The notes under the pieces were generated by a model, which did not search any database, had not been told where the DNA came from, and worked only from the letters and a program-made list of their open reading frames with translations. Made by a program: the position numbers and the translations under genes. A stretch of DNA of 64,000 nucleotides from Streptomyces flaveolus (GTDB lineage Bacteria; Actinomycetota; Actinomycetes; Streptomycetales; Streptomycetaceae). Each line of letters starts with the position of its first letter. Position 1 is the first letter of the stretch. The stretch lies in the NCBI RefSeq assembly GCF_000716535.1, contig NZ_JNWV01000003.1:202285-266284 (forward strand). Reading direction: 5' to 3'. Shown here piece by piece: positions 58,616-64,000 of the stretch.

Positions 58616-59703
58616 CAGAGCACCACCACCGAACGCAGCACGTCACCGTGGTGCATCCGCTCGAACGCCTGCTCCACCTGGTCCAGTTGGATGGTCTCGG
58701 TGACGAACGCGTCGAGCGGCAGACGGCCTTGGAGGTGGAGGTCGATCAGCATGGGGAAGTCCCGGCTGGGCAGGCAGTCGCCGTACCAGGAGGACTTCAG
58801 GGCACCACCGCGGCCGAAGACGTCCAGCAGGGGCAGTTCGAGCTTCATCTCGGGCGTGGGGACGCCGACGAGGACGACGGTGCCGGCCAGGTCGCGGGCG
58901 TAGAAGGCCTGCTGGTAGGTCTCCGGGCGGCCGACGGCCTCGATCACGACGTCGGCGCCGAAGCCGCCGGTCAGCTCGCGGATCGCCTCGACCGGGTCGG
59001 TCTCCTTGGAGTTGACGGTGTGGGTGGCGCCCAGCGTGCGGGCCTTCTCCAGCTTGCGGTCGTCGATGTCCACCGCGATGATCTTCGCCGCGCCGGCCAG
59101 GTTGGACCCGGCAATGGCCGCGTCGCCGACACCGCCGCAGCCGATGACGGCGACCGAGTCGCCCCGGCCGACGTTCCCGGTGTTGATCGCCGCGCCGATA
59201 CCGGCCATCACCCCGCAGCCGAGGAGGCCCGCCACCGCCGGGGAGACGGCCGGGTCGACCTTGGTGCACTGGCCGGCCGCGACGAGCGTCTTCTCGGCGA
59301 AGGCGCCGATTCCCAGCGCGGGGGACAGCTCCTGGCCGGTGGCGGCCAGGGTCATCTTCTGTCGCGCGTTGTGCGTGTTGAAGCAGTACCAGGGCCGGCC
59401 GCGCAGACAGGCCCGGCACTGCCCGCACACCGCGCGCCAGTTGAGGATGACGAAGTCGCCGGGGGCGACGTCGGTGACGCCCTCGCCGACCGACTCCACG
59501 ACGCCTGCGGCCTCGTGACCGAGCAGGAAGGGGAAGTCGTCCGAGATGCCGCCCTGCTTGTAGTGCAGATCGGTATGGCAGACCCCGCAGGCCTGGACGC
59601 GTACGACGGCCTCGCCGGGCCCCGGGTCCGGCACCACGATCGTCTCGACCCGTACGGGCTCGTCCTTGCCCGGTGCGATCACGCCGCGGACTTCCTGCGC
59701 CAT
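58615..59703 (-). CDS. S-(hydroxymethyl)mycothiol dehydrogenase
   Basis: A 362-residue zinc-dependent alcohol dehydrogenase oxidising S-hydroxymethylmycothiol with NAD+ to S-formylmycothiol, the mycothiol route of formaldehyde removal. The catalytic zinc site is [11 protein letters not shown] with GHEAAG, the structural zinc site [15 protein letters not shown], and the NAD site [10 protein letters not shown]. Length and the [20 protein letters not shown] stretch match the known family. The start at 59703 follows AAGGAAGGGACC. A 10-bp palindrome ACCGATCGGT lies about 50 bp upstream (59752-59761). The MBL hydrolase is coupled downstream. Confidence 0.92.
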   Translation of the reverse strand: MAQEVRGVIAPGKDEPVRVETIVVPDPGPGEAVVRVQACGVCHTDLHYKQGGISDDFPFLLGHEAAGVVESVGEGVTDVAPGDFVILNWRAVCGQCRACLRGRPWYCFNTHNARQKMTLAATGQELSPALGIGAFAEKTLVAAGQCTKVDPAVSPAVAGLLGCGVMAGIGAAINTGNVGRGDSVAVIGCGGVGDAAIAGSNLAGAAKIIAVDIDDRKLEKARTLGATHTVNSKETDPVEAIRELTGGFGADVVIEAVGRPETYQQAFYARDLAGTVVLVGVPTPEMKLELPLLDVFGRGGALKSSWYGDCLPSRDFPMLIDLHLQGRLPLDAFVTETIQLDQVEQAFERMHHGDVLRSVVVL

Positions 59704-59751
59704 GGTCTGGTCCCTTCCTTCGTTTCGCCTTCACCACCGACACTACGCGCG

Positions 59752-59761
59752 ACCGATCGGT
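59752..59761. promoter_or_regulatory. Palindrome ACCGATCGGT upstream of mycothiol dehydrogenase
   Basis: A perfect 10-bp dyad 49 bp before the dehydrogenase start, of the form often bound by TetR-type regulators. No regulator gene is adjacent, so the binder is unknown. Confidence 0.35.
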
Positions 59762-59837
59762 AGCGGGGCGGACCACGAGGAGGTTCGTGGATCTTTCCCG
59801 GGCGCGGGGGCATCGCCCGGCGGGTCCGGGCAGCGGT

Positions 59838-59864
59838 GAGGGCCGCCCCGGCGGGACGGCCCTC
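59838..59864 (-). terminator. Hairpin downstream of small secreted protein gene
   Basis: An 8-bp stem GAGGGCCG / CGGCCCTC with an 11-nt loop, 17 nt past the stop codon of the 100-aa protein. Confidence 0.55.
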
Positions 59865-59880
59865 GTCGCTGCGGGCGGGA

Positions 59881-60183
59881 TCAGTGGATGGCGCCGACCA
59901 GACCGAGCACCGGCGCGGCGGGCGCGAGGACCTGCTCCACCTGGTTGAGCTGGTTCAGCTCCTTGAGGTGCTTCAGCTCCTGCAACTGCTCTGTGGGCCG
60001 CGGCACCCGGCCCCGCTGCTCCGCCGGGAGGTCACTGATGGCGAGCGAGTCCAGCGTGCTCAGCGCGCCGAGCTTCCCGACGAGCGGTGCGCCGGTGCCG
60101 GCCGCGTTCGCCTGGGGTACGGCGAGGCCGGCGATCCCGGCGGCCAGACCGACGGCGGCGGCGATACGTCGTGTTGAGATCAT
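59881..60183 (-). CDS. Small secreted hypothetical protein
   Basis: A 100-residue exported protein. A signal peptide (about 1-27; hydrophobic core then ANA) is followed by a Leu-rich mature part (ALSTLDSLAISDLP) and a heptad segment (QLQELKHLKELNQLNQVEQV) that could form a coiled coil. Such Leu/Pro-rich short secreted proteins occur in many Streptomyces with no known role. It is divergent from the NTF2-like gene. Confidence 0.65.
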   Translation of the reverse strand: MISTRRIAAAVGLAAGIAGLAVPQANAAGTGAPLVGKLGALSTLDSLAISDLPAEQRGRVPRPTEQLQELKHLKELNQLNQVEQVLAPAAPVLGLVGAIH

Positions 60184-60303
60184 GCCTTCAGCAACGGTGA
60201 CGGGCCCCCGGCGGACACGGGCGGCGGGCCGCGCTCACCCGGGAGGTGGAGCGTGGCGGCCGGGCTTGCCGGGGCCGCCGGGGCGGAGGAGTCTCGGAGA
60301 TGG

Positions 60304-60339
60304 GCCCGTGCGGCCCGCTCCTGGCCGGACCGCACGGGC
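60304..60339. repeat. 10-bp inverted repeat in NTF2-gene leader
   Basis: GCCCGTGCGG / CCGCACGGGC with a 16-nt loop, ending 34 bp before the NTF2-like gene's start. It could act on RNA structure or as an operator. Confidence 0.4.
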
Positions 60340-60373
60340 ACCTGGACCAGACGGGCACCTGAAGGAGGTCACC

Positions 60374-60739
60374 ATGGGTACCGCGGCGGGGTCCGCTTTC
60401 GACACCGAGACACTGCGCCGGGCCATCGAGGGCACCACCGGCAACAACCTTCTGTCGCTCTACGCGGACGACGCGGAGATCCGCATCGTCGACCGCAACA
60501 ACCAGCCCAGTCATCCCACGGTCCTGCACGGCCGGAGCCAGATCGCCGAGCTGCTGGACGACGTCTACAACCGCGACATGACGCACAGGCTGGACCAGTG
60601 CGTCGTCCAGGGCGACCACGCCGCCTACAGCGAGTCCTGCCAGTACGGGGACGGCACCCGGGTCCTCGCCGAGTCGATGGTCACCCTGCGGGACGGCAAG
60701 ATCACGAATCAGCTGATCATCCAGGCCTGGGACGAGTAG
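60374..60739 (+). CDS. NTF2-like (SnoaL-type) protein
   Basis: A 121-residue protein with the SnoaL/NTF2 cone fold: LRRAIEGTTGNNLLSLYADDAEIRI, then GRSQIAELLDDVYNR and HAAYSESCQYGDGTRV. Related enzymes isomerise or hydrate small molecules, or bind ligands without catalysis. It has a textbook ribosome site (GAAGGAGGTCACC) before the ATG. A short hairpin lies in its leader. Specific role unknown. Confidence 0.8.
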   Translation: MGTAAGSAFDTETLRRAIEGTTGNNLLSLYADDAEIRIVDRNNQPSHPTVLHGRSQIAELLDDVYNRDMTHRLDQCVVQGDHAAYSESCQYGDGTRVLAESMVTLRDGKITNQLIIQAWDE

Positions 60740-60815
60740 GCCCGGCCGGGTACGACGGGAGCGGAAGGAGGCCGTGCGGTCCGGAGGGTCGTCGGCACTC
60801 TCGGTTACGCTGTAC

Positions 60816-60888
60816 GCGGGCCGTGACTGGCGCTGAGGTGGAGCACCACCGGGGAGCGGTCCGTGGAGGTTGCCGCGCGCCTGGGCGA
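60816..60888 (+). ncRNA. ZTP (pfl) riboswitch upstream of folD
   Basis: The leader of folD reads GGGCCGTGACTGGCG, then a GGTGG/CCACC hairpin, CGGGGAGCGGTCC and, after a linker, GCGCCTGGGCG. These are the defining conserved segments of the ZTP riboswitch (pfl motif): the GGGCCG arm pairs with CGGTCC with a G-U wobble. It senses ZTP/ZMP, which rise when 10-formyl-tetrahydrofolate is short, and turns folate genes on. A -10-like TACGCT at 60806-60811 would start transcription just upstream. The riboswitch overlaps upstream in-frame starts, so folD begins at 60920. Confidence 0.87.
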
Positions 60889-60919
60889 GGAGAGTCGATC
60901 CAGCTCAGGAGTGTGCAGC

Positions 60920-61768
60920 ATGAACCAGGCCCGTCTGATGGACGGCACCGCGCTCGCCCGCCGCATCGTCGAGGACACCGCGAAGAAGGCCGCCGAGCTC
61001 ACCGAGCGCACCGGTACCGCGCCGTGCCTGGCGACCGTGCTGGTCGGCGAGGACCCGGCGTCCGTGACGTACGTCCGGATGAAGCAGAACCGCAGCCGGA
61101 AGGCCGGCATCGAATCCCGGCACGTGGCCCTGCCCGCGAGCACCACGACCGACGAACTCGTCACTACCCTGCGGGAGTTGTCGGCCGACCCGGGGGTGCA
61201 CGGCATCCTGCTCCAGCACCCGGTGGGCGACCACATCGACGAGCGGGCCGCGTTCGAGGCGATCGCGCCGGAGAAGGACGTCGACGGTGTCACCTTCGCG
61301 TCGTTCGCCACGATGAGCTTCGGGCTGCCGGGCTTCGTCTCCTGCACGCCGGGCGGCATCCTGCGGCTGCTCGACGAGTACGGCGTCGACCCGGCCGGGA
61401 AGCGGGCCGTGGTGGTCGGCCGCAGCGCGATCCTCGGCAAGCCGGTGGGCATGCTGCTGCTCGCGCGGGACGCGACCGTGACGTACTGCCACTCGCGCAC
61501 CCGTGATCTCTCGGCCGTGGTCCGCGAGGCCGACATCGTCGTGGCCGCGGTCGGCCGGCCGCGGCTCATCCGCGGACAGGACATCAAGCCGGGCGCGGTG
61601 GTCATCGACGCGGGCTACAACCCGGGGAACGTCGGCGACGTCGACTTCGACTCGGCCGTGGAGCGGGCCTCACTGATCACCCCGGTGCCGGGCGGCGTCG
61701 GCCCGATGACGATCGCCACGCTCCTGGAACAGACGGCGACGGCCGCCGCCCGGCAGCTCGGGGTGTAG
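60920..61768 (+). CDS. folD: Bifunctional methylenetetrahydrofolate dehydrogenase/cyclohydrolase
   Basis: A 282-residue cytosolic enzyme interconverting 5,10-methylene- and 10-formyl-tetrahydrofolate. The N-terminal part carries YVRMKQNRSRKAGI with the catalytic Lys, and HGILLQHPVGDHID. The NADP domain has AVVVGRSAILGKPVG, and the tail has PVPGGVGPMTIATLLEQT, the family signature. It follows AGGAGTGTGCAGC and a ZTP riboswitch, so expression should rise when formyl-folate is low. It lies near the mycothiol formaldehyde pathway, both feeding one-carbon metabolism. It may be a second folD in the genome; that cannot be seen here. Confidence 0.92.
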   Translation: MNQARLMDGTALARRIVEDTAKKAAELTERTGTAPCLATVLVGEDPASVTYVRMKQNRSRKAGIESRHVALPASTTTDELVTTLRELSADPGVHGILLQHPVGDHIDERAAFEAIAPEKDVDGVTFASFATMSFGLPGFVSCTPGGILRLLDEYGVDPAGKRAVVVGRSAILGKPVGMLLLARDATVTYCHSRTRDLSAVVREADIVVAAVGRPRLIRGQDIKPGAVVIDAGYNPGNVGDVDFDSAVERASLITPVPGGVGPMTIATLLEQTATAAARQLGV

Positions 61769-61886
61769 GGGGCGACGCCGGTTCAGCGGTGGGCGGGGGC
61801 CGGGCCGGGCGGCGCGGGCCGGCACTCAGCGGCAAGGTGGCGCGGGTCGCCGGCAGGCGTCGCCGGTCAGCACCGCGCCTCGCCGG

Positions 61887-62861
61887 TCAGCGCATCCAGG
61901 CGCTGTAGTCCATGACGTCCCCGGCCTTGACCCCGTATTCGGGGGCGTCCCGGGTGAACGTGGTCTCCAGGCCGAGGACGGTGCCGGTGCGCGGGTCGAG
62001 GATCAGCATCCGCCGGCCGCCCTCGCCCTCGTACACGTACGCCTGCCCGGGGCGGCCGAGGCGGTCGGTCACCTGTCCCACGGGCCGCAGCCCCTTGGCG
62101 TCCGCGAGGAGCCTGACCAGTGCCGCGGACTCGCGGGCGCCCAGCGTCCAGTGGTCCAGCAGTTCCTCGACGGCGTCGAGGAGCTGGGGGGTGCTCGGGG
62201 AGTCGGTACGGACGGTCTCGGCGAGGTAGGCGCGCAGGGCGGCCGGGGTGTGCGGCGGCCGTGCCTCGGGCGGGGCGTCGCTCCAGCTCGGCGGGTAGGT
62301 GGCCCGGCTGAGGACGTGGCCGTCGGCCACCACGCGCGGGTCTCCGCCCTCGTCGGTGAGGACGGGGCGGCCCGGACGGCGCGGGTCGGTCGCCACGACC
62401 AGCTCGGTGTGGCTGTAGTCCGCACGCCAGCGCACGACCCGCTCCTCGGGCAGAGTGACGGGCGGTTTCCCCTCGGTCATGCTCAGGCTCCACGACTGCA
62501 CGTGCGTGCCCTTGCGCAGGCGCGGCGAGTCGGCGGCGGCGGCGGTCGCGGCCAGTTCGGCGAGCTGCGTCAGCGGGACGGGCGTGGAGTCGGCGCGGAC
62601 GGTCAGCGGCCGGGGCGCGGCGAGGGCGGACTGCGTGTTCGGCCCGCCGACCAGCGCGACGAGCGCGGTCGCCAGTACGACGACCGTGGCGGCGAGGCCC
62701 CACAGCAGCCGGGCGCGGGGGACGCGGCGGGGCGGGCGGGGCTGGTGCGACAGCCGCTCCAGCCGCCACTCGGCACGCTGGTCCAGGGGTCCGTCACCGA
62801 AGTACGGCCCGTCGTCCGGTACGGGGTTGGCGCGCCGGAGGAGTTCGAGTTCGTCAGGCAT
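61887..62861 (-). CDS. CU044_5270-type membrane protein, sigma-factor partner
   Basis: A 324-residue protein with a short cytoplasmic start ([21 protein letters not shown]), one transmembrane helix (about 60-82), and an extracytoplasmic domain with HVQSWSLSMTEGKPPVTLP and a late GQAYVYEGEGGRRMLILDP. The gene overlaps the end of the ECF sigma factor by 8 bp and so is coupled to it. In such pairs the partner commonly acts as a membrane regulator of the sigma factor, but a classical anti-sigma HxxxCxxC zinc motif is not present. Function inferred from position. Confidence 0.75.
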   Translation of the reverse strand: MPDELELLRRANPVPDDGPYFGDGPLDQRAEWRLERLSHQPRPPRRVPRARLLWGLAATVVVLATALVALVGGPNTQSALAAPRPLTVRADSTPVPLTQLAELAATAAAADSPRLRKGTHVQSWSLSMTEGKPPVTLPEERVVRWRADYSHTELVVATDPRRPGRPVLTDEGGDPRVVADGHVLSRATYPPSWSDAPPEARPPHTPAALRAYLAETVRTDSPSTPQLLDAVEELLDHWTLGARESAALVRLLADAKGLRPVGQVTDRLGRPGQAYVYEGEGGRRMLILDPRTGTVLGLETTFTRDAPEYGVKAGDVMDYSAWMR

Positions 62862-63744
62862 GTCGCGGGTCCTTGCACAGGCATGCGTCGGTGGTGGGCG
62901 CGGGGTGGGAGGTTCGCCGGCCGGGGCGGGCGTCGCCGTCGGGCGTCCGGTCCCGGGCACGGGCGGGCTCCGCCGACCGCAGCCCCGGACCGTCGATCAC
63001 CGGTCCTCCAGCGCACGGCTCGGACGACGCTTCGGCCAACGCCCCCCGAAGGCCCGGCTCGGACGACGCTTCGGCCAACGCCCCCCGAAGGCCCGGCTCG
63101 GACGACGCTTCGGCCAGCGCCCCCCGAAGGCCCGGCTCGGACGACGCTTCGGCCAACGCCCCCCGAAGGCCCGGCTCGGGCGACGCTTCGGCCAGCGCTC
63201 CCCGAGGGTTCGGCTCGGGCGCCCTGTCCGTCGGCGCTGCCACAGCGCTCAGGCGGTCGATCTCCGCGCGCAGGCGGCGGCGGGCGCGGTGCAGGCGCAT
63301 GGCTGCCGCGCGGCGGCCGCAGCCGAGGGCGACCGCGATCTCCTCGGCGCCGAGTTCCTCCCAGGCGGCGAGGCGCAGTATCTCCTGGTCGGCCGGGGAC
63401 AGCCGGTCCAGGGCCTCGTGCACCCAGGCGCCCGGCGCCTCCGCGTCGGGGCCCGCCGCGACGTGCCGGCCGTGCGCGGCCTCGTCGTTGCCCAGCCGGT
63501 CCACCAGTCGGCGCCGGCGCCCGTAGCCGCGTACCGCGTTGGCCAGGCAGTTCCGGGCCACCCCGTACAGCCAGGGCAGCGGCGCGGCCGGCAGGTCGGC
63601 CCGGCGCCGCCAGGCGACCGTGAACACCTCCGCCACCACTTCCTCCACCTCGTCGGTCCGCCCCTGAAGTCGCCTGGCGACGTAACGGCTGACCGCCCAG
63701 TAGTGCTCGCGATAGGCAGCGGCGAAGATCTCGTCGTTGCTCAT
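62854..63744 (-). CDS. ECF RNA polymerase sigma factor with repeat-extended tail
   Basis: A 296-residue protein. Region 2 (about 1-75; [35 protein letters not shown]) and region 4 (about 118-180; [24 protein letters not shown], then [21 protein letters not shown]) are normal for ECF sigma factors. The remaining 110 residues are unusual: a tail of [13 protein letters not shown] units (13 residues, five full copies), encoded by a 39-bp tandem repeat (63016-63210), then a Pro-rich end. The start at 63744 agrees with domain position. It is coupled to the membrane partner gene. Its target promoters are unknown. Confidence 0.86.
   Translation of the reverse strand: MSNDEIFAAAYREHYWAVSRYVARRLQGRTDEVEEVVAEVFTVAWRRRADLPAAPLPWLYGVARNCLANAVRGYGRRRRLVDRLGNDEAAHGRHVAAGPDAEAPGAWVHEALDRLSPADQEILRLAAWEELGAEEIAVALGCGRRAAAMRLHRARRRLRAEIDRLSAVAAPTDRAPEPNPRGALAEASPEPGLRGALAEASSEPGLRGALAEASSEPGLRGALAEASSEPGLRGALAEASSEPCAGGPVIDGPGLRSAEPARARDRTPDGDARPGRRTSHPAPTTDACLCKDPRHA
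63016..63210. repeat. 39-bp tandem repeat, five copies, within sigma factor gene
   Basis: Five head-to-tail copies start at 63016, 63055, 63094, 63133 and 63172, with a sixth partial unit from 63211. The unit is 39 bp (13 codons) so the frame is kept whatever the copy number. Copies differ by only a few bases (for example AAC to AGC), with more change in the last. This suggests recent slippage. Confidence 0.85.
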
Positions 63745-63850
63745 GCTCGGTTCGTGTCCGGCACCCCCCGGATCGTCACACCCTTCTTCCGTGATGCTCC
63801 TCGCGTCCCCCGAGTGTGACCTGCGGGCCGGGCGCGGACACAGGCGGGGC

Positions 63851-64000
63851 GTGAAGAGGATCCGAGACACCAGAGCCGTGCAGTGGCTCACCAGCACCGA
63901 CCACAAGACGATCGGCACGCTGTATCTGGCGACGTCGTTCGCGTTCTTCCTGATCGGTGGCGTGATGGCGCTCATCATGCGCGCCGAGCTGGCCCGGCCG
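63851..64000 (+). CDS. ctaD: Cytochrome c oxidase subunit I (N-terminal part)
   Basis: The first 50 codons of a haem-copper oxidase subunit I; the rest lies beyond the window. After [11 protein letters not shown] comes [21 protein letters not shown], the conserved DHKxIGxLY start, then [18 protein letters not shown], the first transmembrane helix. In full it would be the proton-pumping terminal oxidase core with haem and CuB. The GTG at 63851 gives a shorter N-terminus than the main Streptomyces ctaD as I remember it, so this may be a second paralogue. Ribosome site GGCGGGGC is weak. Confidence 0.88.
   Translation, partial: MKRIRDTRAVQWLTSTDHKTIGTLYLATSFAFFLIGGVMALIMRAELARP

Noticed and set aside
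60863..60920. Upstream start for folD
   Set aside because: It would place coding sequence within the riboswitch aptamer and add residues not seen in FolD proteins.
63016..63210. Regularly repeated DNA that might be taken for a CRISPR array
   Set aside because: Units abut without spacers and keep a reading frame inside a sigma factor gene.
62151..63819. Large plus-strand frames through the sigma factor region
   Set aside because: They simply translate the 39-bp repeat and antisense sequence of the sigma factor and its partner.

Overview
The window is a 64 kb piece of chromosome from a high-GC actinobacterium, almost certainly Streptomyces. GC content is very high, with strong G/C bias at third codon positions. 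It also carries mycothiol-dependent formaldehyde oxidation, proteasome and SpoIIE-type phosphatase genes, a streptogrisin-like protease, many GTG starts and typical Streptomyces small proteins. I saw no rRNA, tRNA, insertion sequence, prophage, CRISPR array or large biosynthetic cluster.

Layout. 1-5 kb: the end of a ferredoxin-NADP reductase gene, a PadR regulator whose start appears broken, a coiled-coil protein, a DUF1232 protein, a ComB-like phosphatase and a repeat-bearing membrane protein. 5-12 kb: two large SpoIIE-type (PP2C) phosphatases and a TPR-like protein. 12-16.4 kb: small conserved proteins, a secreted FG-GAP protein and a GH15 glycosidase. 16.4-22 kb: a DUF5709 protein, a nickel/cobalt permease with a Nur-box-like site, an orphan proteasome beta paralogue, a flippase-like protein and a GT-C membrane protein. 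22-23.3 kb: a BlaI/M56-peptidase pair with three matching dyads upstream. 23.7-27.5 kb: a GH65/beta-phosphoglucomutase pair and a kinase. 27.7-30 kb: a broken PAP2-phosphatase remnant and a PMT-family mannosyltransferase. 30-35.7 kb: an RpiR regulator, a 126-aa protein, a third SpoIIE-type phosphatase, a flavin reductase and a peptidoglycan-binding protein.

35.8-42 kb: an N-acetylglutaminylglutamine-type amidotransferase translationally coupled to an S9 peptidase, then a DUF488 gene, a gene remnant and an ATP-grasp enzyme. 42-47 kb: a TetR regulator and a DUF35 protein sharing one operator sequence, a large secreted alpha/beta hydrolase and a PPOX protein. 47-54.5 kb: a DUF3800-like protein, a DUF574 methyltransferase, a membrane-anchored streptogrisin-like protease, a ROK regulator divergent from a Gfo/Idh/MocA oxidoreductase, and an L,D-transpeptidase. 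54.6-61.8 kb: a PLP decarboxylase, two SDRs, the S-(hydroxymethyl)mycothiol dehydrogenase plus metallo-hydrolase pair, an NTF2-like protein, and folD behind a ZTP riboswitch. 61.9-64 kb: an ECF sigma factor with a 39-bp tandem repeat in its tail, its partner gene, and the start of a cytochrome oxidase subunit I gene.

Functional themes are stress and signalling (three SpoIIE-type phosphatases, a SigB-like promoter, the osmolyte-type amidotransferase), carbohydrate turnover (GH15, GH65/HAD) and one-carbon metabolism (mycothiol formaldehyde oxidation next to ZTP-controlled folD). The observations most worth following are the coupled amidotransferase/S9 peptidase unit without its usual partners, the orphan proteasome beta subunit, and several clear operator or riboswitch sequences.
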